The notes under the pieces were generated by a model. The model was not told the DNA's origin, searched no databases, and saw only the letters and a program-made list of their open reading frames with translations. A DNA stretch of 64,000 bases, from the NCBI RefSeq assembly GCF_019042655.1, contig NZ_JAHPZO010000001.1, positions 186,001 through 250,000 on the forward strand, written 5' to 3'. Positions 53,983 through 63,748 of this stretch are shown piece after piece. The position numbers and the translations under genes are program-made. The number at the start of each line of letters is the position of its first letter. The first letter of the stretch is position 1. This DNA comes from Planococcus sp. CP5-4_YE (GTDB lineage: Bacteria > Bacillota > Bacilli > Bacillales_A > Planococcaceae).

Positions 53983-55249
53983 CTTTTGCTTCCTCCTTGC
54001 CAGACAAGAAATACGTCATTTGCAAACTGATATTGTTTGCTGCCTGCGCAATCTGCTCTTTTGTTACGCTTTCCCATCTTTCAATCAAATAGGCAGGTTC
54101 AAAGTCTTCCGAAAGTTCCATGTATTGATCGTAAATATCGATTTGGCCTCTTGCCGAATCGAGCGCTTCTTTTAATTGGTTGGTGAGCAAAGCTTTCGTC
54201 TGGTCCAACTCGGTATCGGTAATATGCCCTTGCTTGATTTCATCCAATTGGCCTAGGATCAACGAAACCGCTTTTTCTTCCAACTTGCGGTCGATGCCGG
54301 CAAGGACGAACATCAGGCCGAACTGCGAGGCATAGGAACTCGATACGTAATAAGCCATGCTTTCCTTCTCGCGGATATTGGCGAACAATTTTGAATGCGC
54401 GTATCCGCCGAAAATGCCGTTCATCAATTGCATGACCGGGAAATCTTCGTCGCGGAATGTGACCGGTGTGAAGAACATCATATGCAATTTCCCTTGTTTC
54501 ATGTCCTCGTATTCTAGCACGCGGGACTGTTCGGGCGGCTGCAATTGGGTTTCCATTTTTTCAGGAAGTTCTTTGCGGTCGGTAAAATGGAAATAATCGC
54601 GGATATGCGCAGAGATCACTTCCGGTGAAACGTCTCCCACCACGTAAATCTCCACTTCGTTATTTTCCAGCATATGGTGGTATGCAGCAACAAGCGACTC
54701 ATTGGTCACTTGCTTGACTTGTTCGATTGAACCGTTCGAAGTAATCGAAGCAGGATGGCCGGGAAGCCCGAGTTCCATCATGCGCTGCTGGGCGTAACGG
54801 GTTTTATCATCAAATACCGATTCGATGCGCTGGACGATGGATTCCTGTTCCCGCTTGAAAATGCTCTCCTTGAACAGCTCATTCTCAAAATTCGGCTTGA
54901 ACAGGACGATATACATCAAATTCATCACTTTCTCAAGAACGCCTTCATCCGATAGATATTGGTCATTAACGGTTTCGACATTCAAATTGAGGATATGGTC
55001 GTCTCCGCGTTTGGTGGAATCTATGTATAAGGAGGTTCCGTATAAATCATCGAGCACCATGCGCAGTGCTGTATGGGATGGATACATTTCGTTGCTGTGC
55101 TGCAAGACATTTGCCAGGATCGCGCGTTCGGAAGCATTTTTCACGGTAAGGCGGTCCTTGAAGCGGATCGAAAAATTAATCGTTTTGAATTGCGTCGTTT
55201 GGTGTACGTGGACATGGACGCCTTGTGCAATCTTATTGGTTTCAAACAT
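53975..55249 (-). CDS. ymfF: M16-like peptidase subunit YmfF (catalytically degenerate)
   Basis: About 424 residues. Same M16 fold as YmfH, but the zinc-binding HxxEH is replaced by ANVLQHSNEMYPS, so it should be inactive and act as the substrate-binding partner. The conserved FEPYF-type arginine/tyrosine region near the C-terminal half is present (ESMAYYVSSSYAS). ATG at 55249 has AGGGGATC upstream. Confidence 0.9.
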   Translation of the reverse strand: MFETNKIAQGVHVHVHQTTQFKTINFSIRFKDRLTVKNASERAILANVLQHSNEMYPSHTALRMVLDDLYGTSLYIDSTKRGDDHILNLNVETVNDQYLSDEGVLEKVMNLMYIVLFKPNFENELFKESIFKREQESIVQRIESVFDDKTRYAQQRMMELGLPGHPASITSNGSIEQVKQVTNESLVAAYHHMLENNEVEIYVVGDVSPEVISAHIRDYFHFTDRKELPEKMETQLQPPEQSRVLEYEDMKQGKLHMMFFTPVTFRDEDFPVMQLMNGIFGGYAHSKLFANIREKESMAYYVSSSYASQFGLMFVLAGIDRKLEEKAVSLILGQLDEIKQGHITDTELDQTKALLTNQLKEALDSARGQIDIYDQYMELSEDFEPAYLIERWESVTKEQIAQAANNISLQMTYFLSGKEEAKDE

Positions 55250-55454
55250 GTTGGATCCCCTCTCGTAATTCATACACTAACTATACCGGACTTTTTCCTT
55301 TAAATGCAATGAAACCGGAGGAAACCACTGGAAAAAAGCAGCCGGATTTCAAGCGATTCCTCGATTATGCAAATTCCTTGAAACATCTCAGCCTCCAGCA
55401 CGCTATTTAATGAAGGGTTTTTCCAACCGCCAGAGCCTGCTCTTGATTTTTTCC

Positions 55455-55489
55455 ATAAAAAAACTGGCGGGGAGTTCCCCGCCAGTTTT
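55455..55489 (-). terminator. Terminator downstream of nupQ
   Basis: Perfect stem AAAACTGGCGGGGA/TCCCCGCCAGTTTT with a 2-nt loop and TTTTTTTATGG. Ends the nucleoside-transporter operon. The rest of 55250-55514 has no gene; it must hold the ymfF promoter, though I see no strong -35/-10. Confidence 0.93.
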
Positions 55490-55514
55490 CAGTCCGCTGA
55501 TATGCGGCATCTGT

Positions 55515-56474
55515 TTAACGCTGTCCTTTAATATACGGTTTCCCGTTCGCTTTCGGAGCATTGGCGCGGCCGATGAAGCCAGCCAGCGCAAAGATCGTCA
55601 AGACATACGGCAAGATCAACAGGAAGACGTTCGGAATTTCCTGGATATACGGAATCGAAGAACCGACAATGCTCAAGGATTGCGCGAAGCCAAAGAATAA
55701 AGCCGCGCCCATTGCACCAAGCGGATGCCATTTTCCGAAGATCATTGCAGCAAGCGCCATAAAGCCTTGGCCGTTGATTGTCGCATGGCCGAAGTCTCCA
55801 GTAATCGTCTGCGCATAGATCGCGCCGCCGATTCCAGCGAGTGCGCCGGAAATCATGACTGCTACATAGCGCATTCTTGCGACGTTGATCCCCATTGTAT
55901 CAGCTGCCATCGGATGCTCGCCGACTGCGCGCAAACGCAAGCCGAACGGAGTCTTGTAGATGACGAACCATGCCAGGATCGCCACACCGATTGCAAAGAA
56001 TGAGGTATTGTAAACCGATGTGAAGAATAATGGGCCGATGACAGGAATGTCAGATAACACCGGAACGTTATAACGTGCAAAACGTTCGGTGATGAAATCC
56101 GTCTGGCCTTTATCGAAAATGCTTTTCACCAAATAAAGTGCAAGTGCGATTGCCAATAAGTTGATGGCAACCCCTGAAACGACTTGGTCGGCGCGGAATG
56201 AAATCGATGCCACGGCGTGAAGCAGCGACAACAGCATCGCTGCAACCATTGCAGCAATCAATGCTAGCCATGGTGTCATTCCACCGAATGTATCCGCGAA
56301 TAACAAGTTGAACAAAATACCGACAAATGCGCCGATGACCATCAAACCCTCCAGGCCGATGTTGACAACGCCAGAACGTTCAGAGAACACACCGCCAATT
56401 GCAACAAGAATAAGCGGTGCTGCATAGAAAATTGCCGAAGGAACGATGAAATATAGAATCTCCATAAAGCTCAT
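55515..56474 (-). CDS. nupQ: Nucleoside ABC transporter permease NupQ (YufQ)
   Basis: 319 residues with eight or nine membrane spans, BPD_transp_2 family (NIGLEGLMVIGAFVG; RAVGEHPMAADTMGINVARMRY, the coupling loop that docks on the ATPase). Partner of NupP for guanosine and related nucleosides. It follows nupP by one base. Confidence 0.94.
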   Translation of the reverse strand: MSFMEILYFIVPSAIFYAAPLILVAIGGVFSERSGVVNIGLEGLMVIGAFVGILFNLLFADTFGGMTPWLALIAAMVAAMLLSLLHAVASISFRADQVVSGVAINLLAIALALYLVKSIFDKGQTDFITERFARYNVPVLSDIPVIGPLFFTSVYNTSFFAIGVAILAWFVIYKTPFGLRLRAVGEHPMAADTMGINVARMRYVAVMISGALAGIGGAIYAQTITGDFGHATINGQGFMALAAMIFGKWHPLGAMGAALFFGFAQSLSIVGSSIPYIQEIPNVFLLILPYVLTIFALAGFIGRANAPKANGKPYIKGQR

Positions 56475-56475
56475 A

Positions 56476-57525
56476 TCACTTCGCCTCCTTCTTTTTGCCA
56501 GCCGCTCGGAGCAGCAGCAAACGAATGATATAGCCGGATGCTACGAAGAAGATGATCACGGCGATGACAATTTCAACGATCTCAATTGGAATGCCTGCAG
56601 CATTCGGCATATTGAGTGCGCCGTATTTCAAGGAACCGAATAATGTAGCCCCGAAAATGACACCAAGCGGCGTATTCATCCCCAGAAGCGCAACGGCGAT
56701 GCCGTCAAATCCGATTCCAGTGAAACCACCTTTTGACGAAACATACTCGAATGTCCCCAGAGCTTCCATCGCGCCCGCAAGGCCTGCAAATGCTCCGGAA
56801 ATGACCATCGCCATGATGATATTTTTATTGACGTTCATTCCAGCATATTCAGAAGCATGCTGGTTGAAACCGACCGCTTTCAGCTCGAAGCCAAGCGTTG
56901 TCTTCTCCAGGATAAACCACATAACACCGACCATAATCAGTGCAAGCAGCAACCCAAGATGCAGACGGGAAAATTCCGTCAAGTTCTCTAAGAATTCGGA
57001 ACGAAGGGAAGCACTGGCGAAAATCCGCTCCGTGCGGTCTCCCCCCTCAGACACCGTTCGGATTAAGGCATTGGTAACGTGAAGCGCAATATAGTTCATC
57101 ATGATGGTGACGATAACTTCATGTACACGGAACTTGGCTTTCAATAGCCCCGGAACAAAGCCCCATAAAGCTCCAGCGACAGCCGCAGCAAGAATCGCCA
57201 GCGGCAAATGAATGATTTTCGGCAGTTCAACCGCTACGCCAACATAAGCTGCAGCGAACCAACCGACGATCAATTGTCCTTCTACTCCAATGTTAAAGAG
57301 CCCTGAGCGGAAAGCGAATGCTACCGCTAGACCGGCCAATAAATAAGGTGTAATTTGGCGAAGTGTTTCGCCGATGGTGTAAAGGTCTCCAAAAATACCG
57401 TTCCATAATGCAGCATAGCCTTCGATTGGGCTATAACCGCTGACGAGCATGATAATCGCGCCTACGATCAGGCCGAGCACGACGGAAACGATCGGGACCA
57501 GCAAGTTTGTCGCTCTATTCGACAC
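56476..57525 (-). CDS. nupP: Nucleoside ABC transporter permease NupP (YufP)
   Basis: About 349 residues, multi-span BPD_transp_2 permease (GLFNIGVEGQLIVGWF; ELKAVGFNQHASEYAGMNV coupling loop). The GTG start at 57525 is chosen because it overlaps the nupO stop by 11 nt, is preceded by AAAGGCGGGAAG, and starts just before the first span (VSNRATNLLVPIV); a longer reading adds a basic N-tail from the nupO frame. Confidence 0.92.
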   Translation of the reverse strand: MSNRATNLLVPIVSVVLGLIVGAIIMLVSGYSPIEGYAALWNGIFGDLYTIGETLRQITPYLLAGLAVAFAFRSGLFNIGVEGQLIVGWFAAAYVGVAVELPKIIHLPLAILAAAVAGALWGFVPGLLKAKFRVHEVIVTIMMNYIALHVTNALIRTVSEGGDRTERIFASASLRSEFLENLTEFSRLHLGLLLALIMVGVMWFILEKTTLGFELKAVGFNQHASEYAGMNVNKNIIMAMVISGAFAGLAGAMEALGTFEYVSSKGGFTGIGFDGIAVALLGMNTPLGVIFGATLFGSLKYGALNMPNAAGIPIEIVEIVIAVIIFFVASGYIIRLLLLRAAGKKKEAK

Positions 57526-59056
57526 GGTGCTTCCCGCCTTTCTTGTCTTTATCCGCATGTCCTGCCATGAGAAGACCCAGTTGTTGTTCAGTCGTTTCTT
57601 CAGGAATGACCACGTCGACGATTTCACCGTCGTGAATGACGGCTATGCGATCAGAGACGTTCATGACTTCATCCAATTCAAATGAAATCAATAGGACCGC
57701 TTTGCCGTTATCGCGTTGTTCAATTAGACGGCTATGGATAAATTCGATAGCCCCTACATCCAAACCGCGCGTTGGGAGCGCCGCAATGAGCAAGTCTGGA
57801 TTGCGGTCGACTTCACGGCCGATGATTGCTTTTTGCTGATTGCCCCCAGACAACGCGCGCGCTGGCTCATGTGGGCCTTGAGTACGCACATCAAAATCCT
57901 TGATGATCTGCTGGGCTTTTTCCGTAATTTTGTTATAATCCATGATTCCGGACTTCGAGATCGGCGCTGTATAGTAAGTTTGCAATGCGATATTGTGGCC
58001 GATCGGAAAATCAAGTACCAAGCCGTGCTTATGTCGGTCTTGCGGAATATGGCCGACGCCGGATTCCGTCACTTTGCGCGGTTTCATCCCGGTGACGTCT
58101 TTGCCATGAATCCACACTTTCCCGCTTTTGACTTTGCGCAGGCCCGTGATGGCTTCAATCAATTCTGATTGGCCATTGCCGTCGATTCCCGCAATTCCGA
58201 CAATTTCGCCTTTACGAACAGTAAGATTCAAGTTTTTCACCTTGGCGATGCCGCGGTAATCCTCGACAACGAGATCTTTGACAGACAAGATCTCCTCTGT
58301 TGGATATGCTGGGCCTTTTTCGGTCTTGAAGGTAACTTGGCGACCGACCATTAAGGCTGCCAAATCATTCGGATTGGTTTCCGATGTCGTCACCGTCCCT
58401 ATGCCTTGTCCCTTGCGGATGACTGTCACGCGGTCTGAAACATCCATGATTTCTTTTAATTTGTGGGTGATCAAAATGATCGACTTGCCTTCTGCAATTA
58501 AACGCTTCATAATCTGGATCAATTCCGTGATCTCCTGAGGCGTCAGTGAAGCTGTCGGCTCATCGAATATCAGAATTTCTGCGCCGCGGTAAAGTGTTTT
58601 CAAAATTTCCACGCGCTGCTGCATGCCGACTGAAATGTCTTCGATGATGGCATATGGGTCGACATTCAAGCCATATTGCTCTGATAATTTCGCCACTTTT
58701 TGTGCCGCATCTTTCTTGTTGGTGACGCCCATTTTAGTCGGCTCGCTGCCGAGTATAATGTTTTCGGTGACGCTGAAATTCTCGACCAGCATAAAGTGTT
58801 GATGTACCATGCCAATGCCGAGATCGTTCGCTACGTTCGGGTTGGAAATATCCACTTTCTTCCCTCTGACCCGGATTTCGCCGCCTTCCGGTTGATACAA
58901 TCCAAACAAGACGTTCATCAAGGTGGATTTTCCTGCCCCGTTTTCACCGAGCAGTGCATGAATCTCCCCTTTTTCAAGCTGCAAGGTGATATTGTCGTTG
59001 GCGACAAAGTTCCCGAACTCTTTGCGGATATTCAGCATTTCAATAACATATTCCAC
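57515..59056 (-). CDS. nupO: Nucleoside ABC transporter ATP-binding protein NupO (YufO)
   Basis: About 513 residues, two fused ATPase domains as in sugar- and nucleoside-type importers. First: Walker A GENGAGKSTLMNV, signature ISVGMQQRVEI, Walker B ILIFDEPTASLT. Second: degenerate P-loop GIDGNGQSELIEA, signature LSGGNQQKAI and LLIAALPTRGLD. GTG at 59056 has AGGGAG 8 nt upstream. It powers uptake by NupPQ. Confidence 0.94.
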   Translation of the reverse strand: MEYVIEMLNIRKEFGNFVANDNITLQLEKGEIHALLGENGAGKSTLMNVLFGLYQPEGGEIRVRGKKVDISNPNVANDLGIGMVHQHFMLVENFSVTENIILGSEPTKMGVTNKKDAAQKVAKLSEQYGLNVDPYAIIEDISVGMQQRVEILKTLYRGAEILIFDEPTASLTPQEITELIQIMKRLIAEGKSIILITHKLKEIMDVSDRVTVIRKGQGIGTVTTSETNPNDLAALMVGRQVTFKTEKGPAYPTEEILSVKDLVVEDYRGIAKVKNLNLTVRKGEIVGIAGIDGNGQSELIEAITGLRKVKSGKVWIHGKDVTGMKPRKVTESGVGHIPQDRHKHGLVLDFPIGHNIALQTYYTAPISKSGIMDYNKITEKAQQIIKDFDVRTQGPHEPARALSGGNQQKAIIGREVDRNPDLLIAALPTRGLDVGAIEFIHSRLIEQRDNGKAVLLISFELDEVMNVSDRIAVIHDGEIVDVVIPEETTEQQLGLLMAGHADKDKKGGKHRVE

Positions 59057-59164
59057 GGTTTTCACTCCCTCGGAGACTGGTTGTTTCTTAATGTAATGAA
59101 TTAATACATGAAAGGCTTCTTTTAGCAGAAACCTTTCATCTATTAATCTTTCGAAAAATAGACG

Positions 59165-59203
59165 AAAAAAAATCATAAAGACCGGATACCCGGTCTTTAT
59201 GAT
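59165..59203 (-). terminator. Partial terminator between nupN and nupO
   Basis: Stem ATCATAAAGACCGG/CCGGTCTTTATGAT with a 3-nt loop and eight T residues. It lies inside the nup operon after the binding-protein gene, which would make nupN more abundant than the membrane parts. Confidence 0.88.
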
Positions 59204-59222
59204 GACCGTATTTGACTACAGC

Positions 59223-60302
59223 TTATTCAGAAACTGTTTCAGGAACTTCAATGTCCCCAGAAATTACTTGTTCTTTGTATTCTTCGATCTGGCTCATGAC
59301 ATCTTCAGGAATCGCGCCACGAGAATCTGCAAGGGCTACTCCATCGTCAGACAAACCATAAGTAACCGTTTCCCCGCCTGGGAATTCCCCGTTCATCGCT
59401 TGTTCAGAAATGTTGATAACCGCTGTATCTACACGTTTCAAAACTGAAGTCAATGTAACGTTTACATCGCCAGCTTGTCCTTCTTCGTATTGGTCAGCAT
59501 CAACGCCGATAACCCATACTTTTTCATCAGGGTTAGCTTCGATGCGCTCTTTTGCTTCAGTGAATACGCCGTTACCCGTTCCGCCTGCTGCGTGGAAGAT
59601 GATATCTGCCCCAGCACTGTACATGCGGTTAGCAGTTGTTTTACCCAATTCTGCTTTATCAAAAGCACCTGTATATTGAACATCGACTTCGATTGTATCG
59701 TCAACAGCTTTTACCCCTTCAAGGAAGCCGGCTTCAAAGCGTTCGATAACCGGAATCTCCATGCCGCCGACAAAACCGATTTTATCGGTTTCTGTCATCA
59801 ATGCTGCAGCAACCCCTGCAAGGAATGCCCCTTCTTGCTCTTTGAACAAGACGCTTGCAACATTTGGAGCATCAACTACCGCATCGATGATGGCGATTTG
59901 TGCGTCAGGCTGCTGTTCAGCGATTTCTTTGACAGCGCCTTCCATCAAGAAGCCAATCCCGAAGACCACATCGAAATCACGGCGGATTAAGTTATTCAAG
60001 TTGGTGTTGTAATCAGCGTCAGAAGCAGACTGGAGGTAATCGAACCCGCCGTCGCCTTTTTCAAGGCCATTTTCTTCACCGAATTGCTGAACGCCTTCCC
60101 ATGCAGATTGGTTGAAGGATTTGTCATCGACGCCTCCGACATCCGTAACCATCGCTACAGAGAAATCGCTTGCTTCTTCAGTGCCTTCTCCGCCTTCAGC
60201 AGAGTCGCCGCCGTTCGAAGTATCTTCTTCGCTGCCGCATGCTGCAAGAACTCCAGCCGCCAGCATTAATGATAAACCTACGCCAAATTTACGTTTAATC
60301 AA
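59223..60302 (-). CDS. nupN: Nucleoside-binding lipoprotein NupN (YufN)
   Basis: About 359 residues. Lipoprotein signal (LSLMLAAGVLAACGS, lipobox LAAC) followed by a Ser/Gly/Glu-rich linker and a BMP/Med-family binding domain (VGGVDDKSFNQSAWEGVQQF; GNGVFTEAKER). It catches nucleosides outside the membrane. The start is a TTG at 60302 with GGGGG 8 nt upstream. First gene of the transporter operon, next to the GntR gene. Confidence 0.94.
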   Translation of the reverse strand: MIKRKFGVGLSLMLAAGVLAACGSEEDTSNGGDSAEGGEGTEEASDFSVAMVTDVGGVDDKSFNQSAWEGVQQFGEENGLEKGDGGFDYLQSASDADYNTNLNNLIRRDFDVVFGIGFLMEGAVKEIAEQQPDAQIAIIDAVVDAPNVASVLFKEQEGAFLAGVAAALMTETDKIGFVGGMEIPVIERFEAGFLEGVKAVDDTIEVDVQYTGAFDKAELGKTTANRMYSAGADIIFHAAGGTGNGVFTEAKERIEANPDEKVWVIGVDADQYEEGQAGDVNVTLTSVLKRVDTAVINISEQAMNGEFPGGETVTYGLSDDGVALADSRGAIPEDVMSQIEEYKEQVISGDIEVPETVSE

Positions 60303-60339
60303 TGTGATAACCCCCAAGGTTTTTTTGATAATAGCAGGA

Positions 60340-60348
60340 ATCAGATGT
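60340..60348. promoter_or_regulatory. Possible regulator half-site before nupN
   Basis: ATCAGATGT repeats the first nine bases of the dyad before ymfC (read on the other strand there). It overlaps the ymfC stop, 38 nt before nupN. Confidence 0.3.
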
Positions 60349-61077
60349 TTACAGACGTTTGCGAACTACGTGGAAACTGAACTTGTCAGCCCGGAAATAG
60401 TTCTTGGAATACAGCACCAGGCGATCGTTTTCATCGTAATGATGCTGTTTTAAGACAAGTAATGCGGTTTCTGGATCGCATTCGAGGATCGGTGACGCTT
60501 CTTCGTGATACCCTGTTGGGTCGATGAAGGTGACCGCATACGAGATGCGGATATCGCCGGATTCTTCAAGCGCCGAGAAGATAGAACTTTCTTTGCGTCC
60601 GAGAAAACCTTCGGGCATGAAGACGGAAGGCACTTTGTCGATGCAATAGACGACAGGCTCCCCATTCGCCGTTCGGACGCGTTCAATGGAAATGACAGTA
60701 TCATCCGGATTGCAATGAAAGCGGTTAACATCTTCTTCAGAACAAACGGACTCCGAAGTGCTCAAGTAGACCACTCCGGGTTCCATTCCCGCCTGCCGGA
60801 TCATATCGGAGACGCTTGTCAATTCCTCTATGCCCGATGAAAATACCGGTTTCGAATTGACAAACGTTCCGACACCGTGGCGCCTGACGATTACATTATC
60901 TTCTTCCAGAAGCCGCAGCGCCTCGCGTAGAGTCGCACGGCTCACTCCAAGTGATTTCGATAATTCGAACTCGGATGGCAATTTCTCTTTCTCTTTATAG
61001 ACACCCGAAGCAATATCTTGCTTCATTCGATCGATCACTTGGAGATACAATGCACGGTGATCCGATTTGATTGTCAT
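60349..61077 (-). CDS. ymfC: GntR-family regulator with UTRA domain (YmfC)
   Basis: About 242 residues. N-terminal GntR winged helix ([31 protein letters not shown]), then a UTRA ligand domain of the HutC type. ATG at 61077 has GGTGGTG upstream. It is directly upstream of nupN in the same direction, 46 bp apart, so a role in nucleoside-transporter control is plausible. The genome of B. subtilis has ymfC next to spoIIIE; here nupNOPQ is inserted after it. Confidence 0.92.
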   Translation of the reverse strand: MTIKSDHRALYLQVIDRMKQDIASGVYKEKEKLPSEFELSKSLGVSRATLREALRLLEEDNVIVRRHGVGTFVNSKPVFSSGIEELTSVSDMIRQAGMEPGVVYLSTSESVCSEEDVNRFHCNPDDTVISIERVRTANGEPVVYCIDKVPSVFMPEGFLGRKESSIFSALEESGDIRISYAVTFIDPTGYHEEASPILECDPETALLVLKQHHYDENDRLVLYSKNYFRADKFSFHVVRKRL

Positions 61078-61100
61078 ATGATTCACCACCCATGACAGAG

Positions 61101-61114
61101 ATCAGACATCTGAT
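61101..61114. promoter_or_regulatory. Dyad upstream of ymfC, possible autoregulatory operator
   Basis: ATCAGACATCTGAT is an inverted repeat of ATCAGA with a 2-nt centre, 24 nt before the ymfC start. GntR-family regulators often bind such sites near their own genes. Binding is inferred. Confidence 0.5.
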
Positions 61115-61253
61115 GTAAAACATTCCTACTAATCAGAATTACTATACCATTTAATAGAAATGAAATAAATAGCAATTTGTCGAATTCTGCGAATTTTCCT
61201 CCACAAGCTTTCTCAAATACTAAACATTTTGTCACAAATCAGCTATTGACCAA

Positions 61254-63671
61254 TCAGTATTCTTCCTGCTTAGGAACCAGGACATGGCGCGGCTTACTAC
61301 CTTCATATGGTCCGACGACCCCGCGCTGCTCCATTTGGTCTATGATTCGGGCGGCACGGGAATAGCCGACACGGAACCTGCGCTGCAGCATCGACACAGA
61401 TGCCGTCTGCATTTCTGTGACCAATTGCACCGCTTCGTCATAAAGTTCGTCTGTTTCCTGGTCGATGCTTACTTCTTCCACATCTGATGGGATCATATCT
61501 TCCTGGTATTGCGCTTTTTGCTGTTCGATTGAAAAGTCGACGATTTTTTCCACTTCGGTATCCAACAGGAACGCCCCTTGCACGCGCACCGGTTTGGATT
61601 GTCCGGCACCGAGGAACAGCATATCGCCGCGGCCGAGCAATTTCTCTGCCCCGCCCATGTCGAGAATGGTGCGTGAATCGATTGCGGATGACACTGCAAA
61701 TGCGATGCGCGATGGGATATTCGCCTTGATAACGCCGGTGATGACATTGACGCTCGGGCGCTGTGTAGCGATGATCAAATGGATGCCGGCAGCACGCGCC
61801 ATTTGCGCAAGCCGCGTGATGGCATCTTCCACTTCGTTGGACGCGACCATCATCAAATCCGCCAATTCATCGACGATGACAACAATAAACGGCAGCTTCG
61901 GATGCTTTTCTTCGTTTTCTGCGTTGAATGTGTCGACATAATCGTTATAGCCTTCGATATTGCGTGTACCGGTATGGGAAAACAGCTCATAGCGCCGCTC
62001 CATTTCCGAGACGATTTTCTTTAAGGCTTGGGCCGCTTTCCGTGGGTCTGTCACTACTGGTGCGAGTAGATGGGGAATGCCATTGTAGACATTCAGCTCG
62101 ACCATTTTCGGGTCAATCATCATCATCTTCACTTCATGCGGCTTGGCGCGCATGATAATGCTCGTGATAATGCCGTTGATGCATACCGATTTCCCGCTGC
62201 CTGTAGAACCCGCAACGAGCAGATGGGGCATTTTATTGAGTTCGGTCATGACCGCTTGGCCCGTGACGTCGCGGCCGAGACCGAACAATAATTTCGAGTC
62301 GGGCCGGTTGTTTTCTTCCGATTCTAGTACTTCCCGAAGGCTCACGACTGCGACTTCGGTATTCGGCACTTCAATGCCGATCGCCGATTTTCCAGGAATC
62401 GGTGCTTCAATGCGGATATCGCGAGCAGCAAGCGCCAATGCTAAGTCGTCGTGAAGGCTGACAATTTTGCTGACTTTCACGCCGACATCCGGCAGTACTT
62501 CATATTTCGTCACGGCAGGACCTAGATGAACTTGCGTCACTTTCGCGCGAACACCGAAGCTTTGGAAGGTTTTCTCGAGTTTCTTGGCATTTTTTTGAAT
62601 GCCCGAATATTCCCCACTTTGGTCACTATGCGGCGGCAAGGTCAATAAATCGATCGGCGGCAAGGCATAATCTTCGTTTTCCGCTTCCTCTTTCATCGAC
62701 ATGACCGGCTCCTTCAAAATCTCCCCCGTTTCTGGGTCAACATGCCTGATTTCTTCGGAAGCCTCGGTTTTCGGTTTTTCCTTCTCTACATCCTGGCGCT
62801 TCGGTTTGACCTTTTCTGTAAATGCCGAAATGATCGGCTCTTTTTCCGCTTCCTCTTCCGGCTCCCGGTTTGTTTCCTGATCAAAGACCAGTGTAGTCTC
62901 CGATTCTTCAAGTGTGTCGTCATAAGCCAATTGTTCGTTCATTTCCAATACCTTTTCAGGTGCATTTTTTCTGCGCGGCTGTTTCTTCGCCGGTTTGCGT
63001 TCCGGCTTGAAGCGTTCTACGAGTGACCGCATCGCTTCGCCGACAATCGGCAAGCGCTCTGCAATAACTGGCGCAGCCGTTTTGCCTGTCAAGATGATGG
63101 CACCGATCGACAGCAAGATGATGGCAATCACCCAAGTCCCCGCAGTGGCGAACAGGATGTGGAGCAGCGCATACAACACCGCGCCGAAAAAGCCGCCTCC
63201 TGTCGCTTCATAATTGCCCCAGATCGTTCCCGTCATTTGCGTCATTTTAGAAGTTTCCGACATGACATTCGCAGAAGTAATCGGCAGGATCGAGCCAGCT
63301 GACCAGATTAAATGGCTGATCAATAAGGCACCGGCAAGGAGAAATAGTGAGCCGGCTGCAATTTTCGCGCGGATTTTCGGCAACCCACGTTTGACCATGA
63401 TGTGAAGTGCGGCTGCAATCAAGGCCAGTGGTGCGAGAAAGGCCAAATAACCGAGCAGGTATTCAGCCATATTGTTGAACATGCGGCCGATCAAGCCGAG
63501 CCGGAAGACCATTAAGATCGCGATGCCGATCATAATGAGCCCCGTTACTTCATAAGCGATCATCGGCACCGGCTGGCGTTTTTTCTTGGCTCTTGGTTTA
63601 GCTTTTGGCTTGGTGCGTGGTTTGGTCCGCGGCTTAGCGCTTGGTTTTTTATTGGTCCGGCTTGGCGCCAT
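61254..63671 (-). CDS. spoIIIE: DNA translocase, FtsK/SpoIIIE family
   Basis: About 805 residues. A basic, repeat-rich N-terminus ([20 protein letters not shown]) precedes four membrane spans up to about residue 180, a linker, and the RecA-like motor with Walker [15 protein letters not shown], Walker [14 protein letters not shown] and a gamma DNA-reading domain at the end. ATG at 63671 has AGAGGG upstream; the frame could extend to 63851 but across the rnjB terminator. In a non-sporulating host it would serve chromosome clearance at the septum; a separate SftA-type FtsK may exist elsewhere. Confidence 0.94.
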   Translation of the reverse strand: MAPSRTNKKPSAKPRTKPRTKPKAKPRAKKKRQPVPMIAYEVTGLIMIGIAILMVFRLGLIGRMFNNMAEYLLGYLAFLAPLALIAAALHIMVKRGLPKIRAKIAAGSLFLLAGALLISHLIWSAGSILPITSANVMSETSKMTQMTGTIWGNYEATGGGFFGAVLYALLHILFATAGTWVIAIILLSIGAIILTGKTAAPVIAERLPIVGEAMRSLVERFKPERKPAKKQPRRKNAPEKVLEMNEQLAYDDTLEESETTLVFDQETNREPEEEAEKEPIISAFTEKVKPKRQDVEKEKPKTEASEEIRHVDPETGEILKEPVMSMKEEAENEDYALPPIDLLTLPPHSDQSGEYSGIQKNAKKLEKTFQSFGVRAKVTQVHLGPAVTKYEVLPDVGVKVSKIVSLHDDLALALAARDIRIEAPIPGKSAIGIEVPNTEVAVVSLREVLESEENNRPDSKLLFGLGRDVTGQAVMTELNKMPHLLVAGSTGSGKSVCINGIITSIIMRAKPHEVKMMMIDPKMVELNVYNGIPHLLAPVVTDPRKAAQALKKIVSEMERRYELFSHTGTRNIEGYNDYVDTFNAENEEKHPKLPFIVVIVDELADLMMVASNEVEDAITRLAQMARAAGIHLIIATQRPSVNVITGVIKANIPSRIAFAVSSAIDSRTILDMGGAEKLLGRGDMLFLGAGQSKPVRVQGAFLLDTEVEKIVDFSIEQQKAQYQEDMIPSDVEEVSIDQETDELYDEAVQLVTEMQTASVSMLQRRFRVGYSRAARIIDQMEQRGVVGPYEGSKPRHVLVPKQEEY

Positions 63672-63697
63672 AAGATTCCCTCTTTTCTTACGTAATG

Positions 63698-63739
63698 AAA
63701 AAGGATTCCTGCCGATAACATCGGTATGGAATCCCTTTA
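63698..63739 (-). terminator. Terminator downstream of rnjB
   Basis: Long stem AAAGGGATTCCATACCGA / TCGGCAGGAATCCTTT with mismatches, followed by TTCATT. Separates rnjB from the FtsK/SpoIIIE gene. Confidence 0.75.
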
Positions 63740-63748
63740 CTTGTATTC

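Noticed and set aside
63590-63660. Short tandem repeats near the end of the window
   Set aside because: They code the basic KPRTKP-type N-terminus of the FtsK/SpoIIIE protein and are not a CRISPR or separate repeat.
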